Shown here: positions 1 through 8,281 of the stretch, in pieces
Layout of the letters: the number at the start of each line of letters is the position of its first letter
How positions within the stretch are numbered: position 1 is the first letter of the stretch
Origin: Streptomyces sp. XD-27
GTDB taxonomy: Bacteria; Actinomycetota; Actinomycetes; Streptomycetales; Streptomycetaceae
DNA length: 64,000 bases
Direction: 5' to 3'
Assembly (NCBI RefSeq): GCF_030553055.1
Contig: NZ_CP130713.1
Span: forward strand, 6,138,001 to 6,202,000
Made by a program: the position numbers and the translations under genes
The notes under the pieces: model-generated
What the model was told of the DNA's origin: nothing
Databases searched by the model: none
Seen by the model: only the letters and a program-made list of their open reading frames with translations

Positions 1-684
1 GTCGGTGTGCGGGAACCAGTAGAACTCGAAGTGCTCGTTGTCCGCGACGAGTTCGTCGAAGGATCCGGTCACCTGGTCGAAGGACATGGGTTCTTCACGG
101 GCGGTGAGCAGGAACTCCGGCTCCACCGCGAAGGTGATCGAACTGACCACCCCCAGCGCGCCGAGCCCCAGCCGGGCCGCCGCGAAGACCTCCGGGTTCT
201 CGGTCGGCGAGCAGCGCAGCACCGAGCCGTCCGCCGTCACCAGTTCGAGGCCGCGGATCTGGGCGGCCAGCGAGGCGCTGTCGCGGCCGGTGCCGTGGGT
301 GCCTGTGCTGGTCGCCCCGGCCGCGGTCTGCACCATGATGTCGCCCATGTTGGTCAGCGACAGCCCGTGCGCGGAGAGGGTCTCGTTCAGCCGCCGCAGC
401 GGGGTGCCGGCCGCCACGGTCACCGTGCCGGCCGCGCGGTCCAGCCCGGTCACCCCGGTCAACCGGTCGGGCCGGATCAGCACCCCGTCGGTGGCGGCCG
501 CGGCGGTGAAGGAGTGGCCGGTGCCGGCGGCCTTCACCGCCAGGCCCTCGGCGGCCGCCGCGCGGACCGCCGCCGCCAGTTCCTCCGTGGACGCCGGGGA
601 CACCGTCCGTACCGGATGGACGGTGACATTCCCCGCCCAGTTATGCCAAGTGCCGCTGCTCCGCCCGGTCCTCGTCGTGGCCAT
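1..684 (-). CDS. FAD-linked lactone oxidase family protein (partial, 3' end outside window)
   Basis: This is the N-terminal 228 codons of a FAD-dependent oxidoreductase resembling D-arabinono-1,4-lactone oxidase / gulonolactone oxidase. The visible part is the FAD-binding (PCMH-type) domain, with VKAAGTGHSF, the stretch NMGDIMVQTAAGATSTGTHG and, near the cut end, HFEFYWFPHTD. Family members oxidise sugar lactones or alditols with a flavin; the true Streptomyces substrate is unknown. The ATG at 684 is chosen because a purine-rich GAGGGGAAGG lies just upstream and the N-terminus matches family proteins. It overlaps the 3' end of the upstream MFS gene by 44 nt in another frame, suggesting translational coupling. 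The sequence runs off the window at base 1. Confidence 0.8.
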   Translation of the reverse strand, partial: MATTRTGRSSGTWHNWAGNVTVHPVRTVSPASTEELAAAVRAAAAEGLAVKAAGTGHSFTAAAATDGVLIRPDRLTGVTGLDRAAGTVTVAAGTPLRRLNETLSAHGLSLTNMGDIMVQTAAGATSTGTHGTGRDSASLAAQIRGLELVTADGSVLRCSPTENPEVFAAARLGLGALGVVSSITFAVEPEFLLTAREEPMSFDQVTGSFDELVADNEHFEFYWFPHTD

Positions 685-1909
685 CCGCCCCTGACCTTCC
701 CCTCGCCTGCGGTGTCACCCGCTGTGGCGCCGGCCGCAGCAGCCGGCGGTAGCCGAGGAAGCCCACCGCCGCCGCGAGCGCTCCGGACGCCGTCGAGACC
801 ACGTACCCGGCACCGGCCCCGGCGGCGTCGACCACCGCACCGGCGGCCGACGAGCCGAGCGCCGCCCCGACCGCGAGCCCCGTGCTCGTCCAGGTCATGC
901 CCTCGGTCAGTTTCGCGCGTGGTACGTGCCGCTCGACCAGGGCCATGGTGGTGACCATCGTCGGTGCGATGGACAGGCCCGCGACGAAGAGCGCCACGGC
1001 CAGGAACTGCAGGCTCCCGACCAGTTGGAGGGGGATCATACTCACGGCCATGGCGCACACGCCCAGCAGCCACCGGCGGGCCGCGGACCCCTTGAGGTCC
1101 AGCAGGCCGAAGACCACGCCCGCCAGGCAGGAGCCGAGCGCGTAGACGGCGAGTACCAGGCTCGCCGCGGCCTTGTGCCCCTCCTCCTCGGCGAACGCCA
1201 CGGTCACCACGTCCACCGCGCCGAAGATGCCCCCGGTCGCCACGAAGGTGGCCACCAGGACCTGCAGGCCGGGGGAGCGCAGCGCCGAACCGCCCGCGTG
1301 CTGCTCGCGCGGATGCGGCACGGGCTCGGTGGCGCGCTGCGCGGTGAGCAGGAAGACCCCGGCCGTCAGGAAGCAGGCGGCGAGCAGCGGGCCCGCCTCG
1401 GGGAACCAGGCCGTGGACAGTCCGATGGACAGGATCGGCCCCACGATGAAGCACGCCTCGTCGACGACCGACTCGAAGGCGTAGGCGGTGTGCAACTCAC
1501 GCGGGGAGTCCTGGTAGATCGCCGCCCAGCGCGCCCGCACCATCGAGCCGACGCTGGGCACGCAGCCGGCCACCGCGGCGAACACGAACAGCGTCCAGTC
1601 CGGCCACCCGCGGTGCGCGCTCACCAGCAGCCCCGCCGCGCCCGTCGCCGCGACCAGGGTGGCCGGCCGCAGGACCCGGCGCTGGCCGTAGCGGTCGACC
1701 AGCCGGGATATCTGGGGTCCCACGGCGGCGGCGGAGAGCGCCACGGCGGCCGCGAGCCCGCCCGCGAGGCCGTACCGGCCGGTGAGCTGCGAGATCATCG
1801 TGACCACGCCGATGCCCATCATCGACAGGGGCATCCGGCCGAGGAAGCCGGCCGCGGAGAAGCCCTTGGCGCCGGGAGCGGCGAAGATCAGGCGATAGGG
1901 ACTGGGCAC
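641..1909 (-). CDS. MFS transporter
   Basis: A 422-residue major facilitator with about 12 hydrophobic segments and the MFS loop motif DRYGQRRVLRP between TM2 and TM3. The N-terminal half resembles Streptomyces drug or metabolite exporters; the substrate cannot be told. The C-terminus (after about residue 395) is charged and Arg/Gln/His-rich and probably cytosolic. It is first in a two-gene minus-strand unit with the lactone-oxidase-like gene, whose start lies inside its last 44 nt. Its own start at 1909 is divergent from hemH, with a 186-bp shared upstream region. Confidence 0.75.
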   Translation of the reverse strand: MPSPYRLIFAAPGAKGFSAAGFLGRMPLSMMGIGVVTMISQLTGRYGLAGGLAAAVALSAAAVGPQISRLVDRYGQRRVLRPATLVAATGAAGLLVSAHRGWPDWTLFVFAAVAGCVPSVGSMVRARWAAIYQDSPRELHTAYAFESVVDEACFIVGPILSIGLSTAWFPEAGPLLAACFLTAGVFLLTAQRATEPVPHPREQHAGGSALRSPGLQVLVATFVATGGIFGAVDVVTVAFAEEEGHKAAASLVLAVYALGSCLAGVVFGLLDLKGSAARRWLLGVCAMAVSMIPLQLVGSLQFLAVALFVAGLSIAPTMVTTMALVERHVPRAKLTEGMTWTSTGLAVGAALGSSAAGAVVDAAGAGAGYVVSTASGALAAAVGFLGYRRLLRPAPQRVTPQARGRSGADGHDEDRAEQRHLA

Positions 1910-1994
1910 AGGGCAGCGCTCCGCCGGTCAGCGTGGTAAGGGATGTAGGTAGCCGATACAGCTTACGGTCCCCGGCGGGGGGCGCACACCCGGA

Positions 1995-2032
1995 TTTCCG
2001 CCGGTCCCGGGCCCCACGTTTCCGCCGGTCCC
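1995..2032. repeat. 14-bp direct repeat pair in the MFS/hemH divergent intergenic region
   Basis: TTTCCGCCGGTCCC occurs exactly at 1995-2008 and again at 2019-2032, a 24-bp period. It lies between the divergent MFS and hemH starts. No function can be assigned; it is one of several short tandem repeats in this window. Confidence 0.6.
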
Positions 2033-2095
2033 AGCCCCGCGGCGGGCCTCCCGCCCCATGAGCCCGTTCGGCCCGGGAGTGGCAGGATCGGGAAC

Positions 2096-3268
2096 ATGTC
2101 CGTCCAGCGATCACCCCAGCCCGGCGCCGCGCCGTACGACGCCCTGCTCCTGCTCTCCTTCGGCGGCCCCGAGGGGCCGGAGGACGTCGTCCCGTTCCTG
2201 GAGAACGTCACCCGGGGCCGCGGCATCCCCCGTGAGCGGCTCAAGGAGGTCGGCCGGCACTACTTCCTGTTCGGCGGGGTCAGCCCGATCAACGCGCAGA
2301 ACCGCGAGCTGCTCCAGGCGCTGCGCAAGGACTTCGCCGAGCACGGCCTGGACCTGCCGGTCTACTGGGGCAACCGCAACTGGGCGCCGTACCTGACCGA
2401 CACCCTGCGCGAGATCGTCGCCGACGGGCACCGCCGCGTGCTGGTGCTGGCCACCAGCGCCTACGCCTCGTACTCCGGCTGCCGCCAGTACCGGGAGAAC
2501 CTCGCGGACGCGCTGGCGGCCCTGGAGAGCGAGGGCCTCCCGCTGCCGCGGGTGGACAAGCTCCGGCACTACTTCAACCACCCCGGCTTCGTCCGGCCCA
2601 TGGTGGACGCGACGCTCGCCGCACTCGCCGGGCTGCCCGAGGACGTCCGGGCCGGGGCGCACCTGGCGTTCACCACGCACTCCATCCCGACTGCCGCCGC
2701 CGACACCTCCGGGCCCGCAGAGGACCACACCTCCGACGGGGCCGGGGGCGCGTACGTGGCCCAGCACCTGGACGTCGCGCGGGTCATCGCCGACGAGGTG
2801 CGCGAGCAGACCGGGATCGAGCACCCCTGGCGGCTGGTCTACCAGTCCCGCAGCGGCGCCCCGCACATCCCCTGGCTGGAGCCCGACATCTGCGACCACC
2901 TGGAGGAGCTGCACGCCGCCGGGGCACCGGCGGCCGTGATGGTCCCCATCGGCTTCGTCTCGGACCACATGGAGGTCAAGTACGACCTCGACACCGAGGC
3001 GGCGGCCAAGGCCGAGGAGCTCGGGCTGCCGGTCGGCCGCGCCGCCACGGTCGGCGCCGACGCCCGCTTCGCCGCCGCGGTCCGCGACCTGGTGCTGGAG
3101 CGGGCGGCGACCGAGCGCCGGGCGGCGGCGCCGGAGGAGCACCACCCGGTCCCGGAGCACTGCGTCCTGGGCCGGCTCGGGCCGAGCCACGACCTGTGCC
3201 CCGTCGGCTGCTGCCCGGCGCGGACCCCCAGGCCCGCCGCGGCGGGCGCCGACAGCCCGTACGCGTAG
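2096..3268 (+). CDS. hemH: Ferrochelatase (coproporphyrin ferrochelatase type)
   Basis: A 390-residue HemH/CpfC. It inserts Fe2+ into the porphyrin ring at the end of haem synthesis; in actinobacteria the substrate is coproporphyrin III. Recognisable stretches are [29 protein letters not shown] at the N-terminus, FTTHSIP around residue 195 and [14 protein letters not shown] near residue 290, the last carrying the metal-binding His/Glu region. Four cysteines lie in the C-terminal tail (residues about 353-375, [15 protein letters not shown]), matching the [2Fe-2S] cluster ligands known in actinobacterial ferrochelatases. The gene precedes the monophosphatase by 81 bp on the same strand. Confidence 0.95.
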   Translation: MSVQRSPQPGAAPYDALLLLSFGGPEGPEDVVPFLENVTRGRGIPRERLKEVGRHYFLFGGVSPINAQNRELLQALRKDFAEHGLDLPVYWGNRNWAPYLTDTLREIVADGHRRVLVLATSAYASYSGCRQYRENLADALAALESEGLPLPRVDKLRHYFNHPGFVRPMVDATLAALAGLPEDVRAGAHLAFTTHSIPTAAADTSGPAEDHTSDGAGGAYVAQHLDVARVIADEVREQTGIEHPWRLVYQSRSGAPHIPWLEPDICDHLEELHAAGAPAAVMVPIGFVSDHMEVKYDLDTEAAAKAEELGLPVGRAATVGADARFAAAVRDLVLERAATERRAAAPEEHHPVPEHCVLGRLGPSHDLCPVGCCPARTPRPAAAGADSPYA

Positions 3269-3349
3269 CCGCCGCCCGGATGCCGGTGCCCGACGTGTGA
3301 CCCGACCGCCCGCAGCCGCGGCGGGCCGTCTGTACGACCAAGGAGAACA

Positions 3350-4150
3350 GTGACCGACCAGCTCAAGCAGGAACTCCTCGCCGTCGCCCTGGAGGCGGCC
3401 CGCCGCACCGGAGCCCTGCTGCGCGACGGCAGGCCCGCCGACCTCGGCGTGGCCGCGACCAAGACCAGCCCGATCGACGTCGTCACCGAGATGGACGTGG
3501 CCGCCGAGAAGCTGATCACCGACTTCCTCGCCGAGCGGCGCCCCGACGACGGCGTGCTGGGGGAGGAGGGCGCGAACACGGCCGGCAGCAGCGGCGTGCG
3601 CTGGGTGATCGACCCCATCGACGGCACGGTCAACTACCTCTACGGGCTGCCGTCGTGGGCGGTGTCCATCGCCGCCGAACTGGACGGCGAGACGATCGTG
3701 GGCGTGGTCGAGGCGCCGATGCGCGCGGAGACCTACCACGCGGTCGCGGGCGGCGGCGCGTTCCGGAACGGCGAGCGGACCCGGGTCCGGCCGACGCCGC
3801 CCTTCGAGCAGGCGCTCGTCGGCACCGGCTTCGGCTATCTGACCGAGCGGCGCGCCGCCCAGGCCGAGGTCCTGCGGGCGCTGCTGCCCCGGGTGCGGGA
3901 CATCCGGCGGGGCGGCTCGGCGGCCATCGACCTGTGCGACGTCGCGTGCGGCCGTCTCGACGCCTACTACGAGCGGGGGCTCAACCCGTGGGACCTGGCC
4001 GCGGGCGAGCTCATCGCGCGCGAGGCCGGCGCACTGACCGGCGGCAGGCCGGGCGCCCCCGCCGACGGGAACCTGACGCTCGCGGCCGTACCGGGCCTTT
4101 TCGAGCCCTTGCAGCGGCGGCTGGAGGAGCTCGGCGCCTGGCACGACTGA
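3350..4150 (+). CDS. Inositol monophosphatase family protein (SuhB-like)
   Basis: A 266-residue Mg2+-dependent phosphatase of the inositol monophosphatase superfamily. The motifs GEEG (about residue 66) and DPIDGTVNYLYGLP (about 87-100) supply the metal-binding Glu and Asp residues, and the C-terminal NPWDLAAGELIAREAGA is the WDxAAG motif. GTG at 3350 is chosen because AAGGAGAA precedes it by a short gap. It could act on inositol phosphates, histidinol phosphate or a sugar phosphate. It follows hemH on the same strand and ends in a strong hairpin. Confidence 0.88.
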   Translation: MTDQLKQELLAVALEAARRTGALLRDGRPADLGVAATKTSPIDVVTEMDVAAEKLITDFLAERRPDDGVLGEEGANTAGSSGVRWVIDPIDGTVNYLYGLPSWAVSIAAELDGETIVGVVEAPMRAETYHAVAGGGAFRNGERTRVRPTPPFEQALVGTGFGYLTERRAAQAEVLRALLPRVRDIRRGGSAAIDLCDVACGRLDAYYERGLNPWDLAAGELIAREAGALTGGRPGAPADGNLTLAAVPGLFEPLQRRLEELGAWHD

Positions 4151-4167
4151 GGGCCGCCCGCGGACAG

Positions 4168-4206
4168 CGGAGCGCCCCGGTGCCGTGCAGGCACCGGGGC
4201 GCTCCG
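4168..4206. terminator. Bidirectional hairpin terminator
   Basis: A 17-bp perfect GC-rich stem (4168-4184 pairs with 4190-4206) with a 5-nt loop sits between convergent genes, the monophosphatase on plus and the small 57-residue gene on minus. It lacks a T-run, as is usual in Streptomyces. Confidence 0.85.
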
Positions 4207-4251
4207 TCGTCCGTGGCTTCGGGTCCCGTGTACGGGGGAGCCGGGGTGGGC

Positions 4252-4425
4252 TCAGACGGCGACGGCACCGACCTGCACGCCGTGCTCGGCGGCCAGTCGG
4301 CGCAGATCGTCCAGCTCCGCCAGCTCAACGTCGACGAGGTGCTCGTCGCCCGCCTCACGGGCGCGGGACAGGTCGGACTGGGTGGTCTCTATGCGCTGCA
4401 GAAGGCCTGCGGTGAACGCGTCCAT
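4252..4425 (-). CDS. Small conserved Streptomyces protein, function unknown
   Basis: A 57-residue acidic, helical protein beginning MDAFTAGLLQRIETTQSDL and rich in Leu/Glu/Asp, with the pattern of a short coiled coil or helical hairpin. The ATG at 4425 is supported by GAGGGGG about 8 nt upstream. I recall similar small proteins beside cutRS in other streptomycetes, so it is likely real, but no function is known. It is convergent with the monophosphatase and divergent from cutR across a 503-bp region. Confidence 0.7.
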   Translation of the reverse strand: MDAFTAGLLQRIETTQSDLSRAREAGDEHLVDVELAELDDLRRLAAEHGVQVGAVAV

Positions 4426-4928
4426 ATGGCGCCCCCTCGTCTGGGTCGGATCGGCGGCACGGGGGTGTGCCCTCAGGGGTTTTCCGGTCTTCCCCGCCGG
4501 CCGGGGCCGGAGGGTGGCGATCACGTGCGTGGCCCTGCCGGCCGCGAGGTCCAGCGGGTCGTTCGCGTGCCAGGAAGCAAGGAGTGATCGCGGGTGTGTG
4601 CAGTCGTCCTCCCCATCGCCGGCCGGGCGGAAACCTCGACTACCCGACGAATCGGAATCGAATCCGAACGTGTGTCGGCCGTCTGCCCGCTCTTCCGTGC
4701 CCGTCCACACGGCCGCCACCCCCGGTCCACACGGCCGCCACCGTCCATCCGCACGGCCGCTACCGCCGGGTCCGTACGGCCGCCACCGCCGGTCCACCGG
4801 CCGGAAAGGCCCCGCTCACCGCGCTTACCGCCGGTTTATCGGGCTTCGGGGCAGGATGGAGGCGCTCAAGGAGCGTGCTGAGTGATCACGGCCCCGTCCG
4901 CGGGGTCCCCGAGGGAAGGACAAGCGAC
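4426..4928. other. Long intergenic region upstream of cutRS
   Basis: About 500 bp without a convincing gene. It carries the 5' regions of the small minus gene and of cutR, a short dyad TCGGA-N6-TCCGA at 4652-4667 and, at 4703-4804, five degenerate copies of a GTCC..ACGGCCGCCACC unit. GAGGGAAGGACAA just before the GTG at 4929 is the cutR ribosome-binding site. I could not assign a promoter with confidence. Confidence 0.5.
4703..4804. repeat. Degenerate tandem repeat, five GTCC..ACGGCCGCCACC units
   Basis: Units start at 4703, 4725, 4743, 4770 and 4792, with lengths of 18 to 27 bp. The core CACGGCCGCCACC is intact in the first two and altered in the others; the fifth is partial. It lies 125-225 bp upstream of cutR. 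Confidence 0.6.
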
Positions 4929-5582
4929 GTGCGTGTACTCGTCGTCGAGGACGAGCAGCTGCTCGCCGATGCGGTGGCCACCGGCCTGCGCCGGGAGGCC
5001 ATGGCCGTGGACGTCGTGTACGACGGTGCCGCCGCCATGGAGCGCATCGCGGTCAACGACTACGACGTCGTCGTGCTCGACCGCGACCTTCCGCTGGTCC
5101 ACGGCGACGACGTGTGCCGCAAGATCGTCGAACTGGGCATGCCGACCCGCGTCCTGATGCTCACCGCCTCCGGCGACGTCAGCGACCGGGTCGCGGGCCT
5201 CGAACTCGGCGCGGACGACTACCTGCCCAAGCCGTTCGCGTTCAGCGAGCTCATCGCCCGGGTGCGGGCCCTGGGGCGCCGTACGACCGTCGCGCTGCCG
5301 CCCGTCCTGGAGCGGGCCGGGATCAAGCTGGACCCCAACCGCCGCGAGGTCTTCCGGGACGGCAAGGAGATCCAGCTGGCGCCCAAGGAGTTCGCCGTGC
5401 TGGAGGTGCTGATGCGCAGCGAGGGCGCCGTGGTCTCCGCCGAGCAGCTCCTGGAGAAGGCCTGGGACGAGAACACCGATCCGTTCACCAACGTGGTGCG
5501 GGTCACGGTGATGACGCTGCGCCGCAAGCTCGGTGAGCCGCCCGTGATCGTCACCGTGCCCGGCTCCGGCTACCGGATCTGA
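4929..5582 (+). CDS. cutR: Response regulator CutR (OmpR/PhoB family)
   Basis: A 217-residue two-component response regulator. The receiver domain covers residues 1-115 with phospho-acceptor Asp51 (VVVLDRDLP) and Lys100-region KPFAFSEL. The winged-helix DNA-binding domain covers about 125-217, ending TVPGSGYRI. GTG at 4929 is chosen because the protein then starts MRVLVVEDE like other regulators and GGAAGGACAA precedes it. Sensor gene cutS follows after 5 bp. CutRS of Streptomyces was named for a reported link to copper metabolism and is one of the most conserved pairs of the genus; the signal is likely an envelope or redox condition. Confidence 0.9.
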   Translation: MRVLVVEDEQLLADAVATGLRREAMAVDVVYDGAAAMERIAVNDYDVVVLDRDLPLVHGDDVCRKIVELGMPTRVLMLTASGDVSDRVAGLELGADDYLPKPFAFSELIARVRALGRRTTVALPPVLERAGIKLDPNRREVFRDGKEIQLAPKEFAVLEVLMRSEGAVVSAEQLLEKAWDENTDPFTNVVRVTVMTLRRKLGEPPVIVTVPGSGYRI

Positions 5583-5587
5583 CCCGC

Positions 5588-6832
5588 ATGGCCACCTCTC
5601 CACCGCCGCCCACCGTCCCCCCGAAGCCGACCCGCGACCCGTGGCTGCCCGCGCCGCGGCATCCCTGGCTGCGCCCCACGATCCGGATACGGCTCACTCT
5701 CCTGTACGGCGGAGTGTTCCTGATCGCCGGGGTCATCCTGCTGACGATCATGTACCTGCTGGCGGCCCAGGCCCTGCATGTGGGCAATGAGCTGCCGTTC
5801 AAGCTGGTCAGCGGTCAGGTGATCGCCACCAACGACACCTGCCCGGAGATCACCGGGAAACGGCTGCCTCCCGAGGTCTTCAACCCGGCGCTCAACGACT
5901 GCATGCAGGAGCAGCGGCAGCTGGCCCTGGACAGCCTGCTGCGCCGCTCGCTGCTGGCCCTGCTGGGCCTGTCGGTGATCGCCTTCGCCTTCGGCTACGC
6001 CATGGCCGGCCGGGTGCTCTCGCCGCTGGGCCGGATCACCCGTACCGCGCGCCAGGTCGCCGGCTCGGACCTGTCCCGACGGATCGAGCTGGACGGGCCC
6101 GACGACGAGCTCAAGGAGCTGGCGGACACCTTCGACGAGATGCTGGAGCGGCTGGACCGGGCGTTCACCGCGCAGCAGCGGTTCGTGGCCAACGCCTCGC
6201 ACGAGCTGCGTACGCCGCTGGCGATCAACCGGACCCTGCTGGAGGTCCAGCTCTCCGATCCGGCCGCGTCGCCCGAGCTCGTCCAGCTCGGCAAGACGCT
6301 GCTGGCGACCAATGAGCGCAGCGAGCAGCTCGTGGAGGGGCTGCTGCTGCTGGCCCGCAGCGAGAACGAGATCGTCGACCGCAAGCCGGTGGACCTGGCC
6401 GAGGTGGCCACCCAGGCGCTCGACCAGGTGCGCGGCGAGGCGGAGGCCAAGGGCGTGGAGCTGCGCGGCTTCCGGCGGGCGGTCGTGGTCCAGGGCAACG
6501 GGGTACTGCTGGAGCGGATCGCCTTGAACCTGGTGCAGAACGCGGTGCGGTACAACGTGCCGGACGACGGATGGGTGGAGGTCACCACCGAGGCGCAGGG
6601 CGGCCACGCGGTGCTGGTGGTGACGAACACCGGTCCGGTCGTTCCCGCATACGAGGTGGACAACCTCTTCGAGCCCTTCCGGCGGCTCCGTACGGAGCGT
6701 ACGGGCAGCGACAAGGGTGTTGGCCTGGGTCTTTCCATCGCGCGCTCGGTGGCGCGGGCGCACGGCGGGCGGATCTCGGCGGAGCCGCGCGAGGGTGGTG
6801 GTCTGATCATGCGAGTCGTCCTTCCGCGCTGA
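5588..6832 (+). CDS. cutS: Sensor histidine kinase CutS
   Basis: A 414-residue membrane kinase. It has a Pro-rich cytosolic N-terminus, TM1 at about residues 35-60, a short extracytoplasmic loop containing two cysteines (Cys85 and Cys105), TM2 at about 121-142, HAMP at 143-195, a HisKA site with His205 in ANASHELRTPL, and a HATPase domain with N-box NLVQNAVRYN and G-boxes GVGLGLSIARS. The Cys pair in such a short sensor loop suggests thiol/disulfide sensing (inference). It forms an operon with cutR. Confidence 0.9.
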   Translation: MATSPPPPTVPPKPTRDPWLPAPRHPWLRPTIRIRLTLLYGGVFLIAGVILLTIMYLLAAQALHVGNELPFKLVSGQVIATNDTCPEITGKRLPPEVFNPALNDCMQEQRQLALDSLLRRSLLALLGLSVIAFAFGYAMAGRVLSPLGRITRTARQVAGSDLSRRIELDGPDDELKELADTFDEMLERLDRAFTAQQRFVANASHELRTPLAINRTLLEVQLSDPAASPELVQLGKTLLATNERSEQLVEGLLLLARSENEIVDRKPVDLAEVATQALDQVRGEAEAKGVELRGFRRAVVVQGNGVLLERIALNLVQNAVRYNVPDDGWVEVTTEAQGGHAVLVVTNTGPVVPAYEVDNLFEPFRRLRTERTGSDKGVGLGLSIARSVARAHGGRISAEPREGGGLIMRVVLPR

Positions 6833-6925
6833 GATCTGCGACCATGTCCGCAGGCCGTACGATCGCGCACTGGTTCGCTTTAGGCGGAATTTTCCGGACC
6901 CCACCACCACTTCGTTCGTGTGTGA

Positions 6926-6941
6926 TCGCTCACATGAGCGA
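6926..6941. promoter_or_regulatory. Short inverted repeat, possible operator
   Basis: TCGCTCA-CA-TGAGCGA is a perfect 7-2-7 dyad in the cutS-DUF4193 gap. TGTGA-TCGC-TCACA overlaps it at 6921-6934, but with a 4-bp spacer. The regulator is unknown. Confidence 0.35.
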
Positions 6942-7084
6942 ATTTCCAGCCATCCACGCTGAGTGATCGCCACGGTCGGCGGAAGGCCGGGAAAATCCGG
7001 GTTTCCGGGCGTCCCGCTCACGGGAAGTACACGTCAAGGCGGGTGCGCCACGCGCCTCGCGGACCGTGTACGGTCCCCTTCGCC

Positions 7085-7131
7085 ACTCAACTCGATCGCC
7101 TCTTAGAGGTGCGGTTGGGTGTCGATTGAGT
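7085..7131. promoter_or_regulatory. Foldable element upstream of DUF4193 gene
   Basis: ACTCAAcTCGA (7085-7095) can pair with TCGATTGAGT (7122-7131) with one bulged C. Inside it the 11-bp dyad CCTCTTAGAGG (7099-7109) gives a second small hairpin. It lies about 110 bp before the start codon and could be a leader structure or an operator. Confidence 0.3.
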
Positions 7132-7241
7132 AACAGACCTTGATGTGAGGCAAAATCTCCGCCTCGGGTCGGGCACAAGTCCGGCCTCTCACGCGTTACG
7201 TGCGCTGGAGACACCGCAGACACCCAGAGGGGGAGAGCGAC

Positions 7242-7541
7242 ATGGCAACGGATTACGACACCCCACGCAAGACCGACGATGACGTCAACGAGGACAGCAT
7301 TGAAGAACTGAAGGCCCGCCGGAACGACAAGTCGACCTCGTCGGTCGACGTCGACGAGTTCGAAGCCGCCGAGGGGCTGGAGCTGCCCGGGGCGGACCTC
7401 TCGAACGAGGAGCTGGCCGTCCGGGTGCTGCCGAAGCAGCAGGACGAGTTCACCTGCATGAGCTGCTTCCTCGTGCACCACCGCAGCCAGCTGGCCGAGG
7501 AGAAGAACGGCCAGCCGATCTGCCGCGACTGCGCGGCCTGA
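7242..7541 (+). CDS. DUF4193 family protein (small zinc-ribbon-like)
   Basis: A 99-residue acidic protein of the DUF4193 family, nearly universal in actinobacteria. The N-terminus is highly charged (MATDYDTPRKTDDDVNEDS). The C-terminus carries two CxxC pairs (CMSC..CRDC) separated by about 21 residues, a likely zinc or metal knuckle. Function is unknown. The ATG at 7242 follows a strong GAGGGGGAGAG, and an in-frame upstream start at 7200 would place this site inside the gene. It heads the conserved block shared with mycobacteria. Confidence 0.88.
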   Translation: MATDYDTPRKTDDDVNEDSIEELKARRNDKSTSSVDVDEFEAAEGLELPGADLSNEELAVRVLPKQQDEFTCMSCFLVHHRSQLAEEKNGQPICRDCAA

Positions 7542-7554
7542 GGCGCGGACCGGC

Positions 7555-8265
7555 GTGAGCGCGGAGCAGGGCGACGCGAGCGTCGAGCGGGGCCGCGGGG
7601 CCTCGCTCGCGGCCGCGGTCGGCCGCCGTGCCCGCGTGGGCGGCCGAGGTGTGCGGGCGGGGCTGACCACCACCGTCGAGCGCATCATCGCGAACGCCCC
7701 GCGCATCCCGGTCCGCGACCTCGCGACCCTGCGCGCGCAGTTCCCCGGGCTCGGACCGGAGGAGCTGGCCGACGCACTGGTGGCCGGTGCCGTCAAAGGC
7801 ACCTCCACCGTGGGAGCGGGCATCGGCGCGGCGGCGATGCTGCCGGTTCCCCCCGCGCTGCCCGCCGAGCTGGCGGCCGAGATCGTCGGCGTGGCCGCCG
7901 TGGAGTTCAAGCTCGTCGCCGAGCTGCACGAGGTCTACGGACTGCGCGCGCCCGGCGGCAGGCGTCTGCGCGCCGCCGCGTACCTCGCCTCCTGGGCGGA
8001 TGAGCGCGGTATCGACGTGGCCGCCCCGGTCACCGTCAACGCGGCGCTCGGTGTCCAGCTCCGGCGCGAGCTGCGCCAGAAGGTCCTCAAGCGGTCCTTC
8101 CGCAATCTGCCCGGCCTGGCGCCCTACATGATCGGCGCGGTCGTCGGAGCCACGACCAACCGGCGCGAGACCAGGAAACTCGCCGAGAAGATCCGCAAGG
8201 ACCTGCGCGCCCGGCAGCTGACCTGGGAGGCGCTGCCGTCCCTCGAACCCCTGCCGCCCGGCTGA
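7555..8265 (+). CDS. Conserved Streptomyces protein, function unknown
   Basis: A 236-residue basic protein that I do not recognise as a named family. The N-terminus is Arg-rich. The central region (about residues 78-115, AGIGAAAMLPVPPALPAELAAEIVGVAAVEF) is Gly/Ala/Pro-rich and hydrophobic and could associate with membrane. A second hydrophobic patch YMIGAVVGATTNRRETRKLAEKI follows near 190. GTG at 7555 starts 13 bp after the DUF4193 gene, so the two are probably cotranscribed. It converges on the DUF3093 gene with 16 bp between. Confidence 0.7.
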   Translation: MSAEQGDASVERGRGASLAAAVGRRARVGGRGVRAGLTTTVERIIANAPRIPVRDLATLRAQFPGLGPEELADALVAGAVKGTSTVGAGIGAAAMLPVPPALPAELAAEIVGVAAVEFKLVAELHEVYGLRAPGGRRLRAAAYLASWADERGIDVAAPVTVNAALGVQLRRELRQKVLKRSFRNLPGLAPYMIGAVVGATTNRRETRKLAEKIRKDLRARQLTWEALPSLEPLPPG

Positions 8266-8281
8266 CCGGCGAAAGCGCCGC

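Larger units (their letters stand above)
6833..7241. other. Intergenic region between cutS and the DUF4193 gene
   Basis: About 409 bp without a convincing gene. A 40-codon open frame from 6844 lacks a ribosome-binding site and was rejected. It contains a 16-bp dyad at 6926-6941 and a foldable element at 7085-7131. The strong GAGGGGGAGAG just before 7242 is the ribosome-binding site of the next gene. Confidence 0.6.

Noticed and set aside
6921..6934. TGTGA-TCGC-TCACA as a CRP site
   Set aside because: The spacer is 4 bp, not the 6 bp of the CRP consensus, and the 7-2-7 dyad overlapping it is a better description.
6844..6966. A 40-codon open frame containing a TTA codon after cutS
   Set aside because: No ribosome-binding site, no recognisable motif, and it overlaps a dyad; the TTA is probably just AT-rich intergenic sequence.
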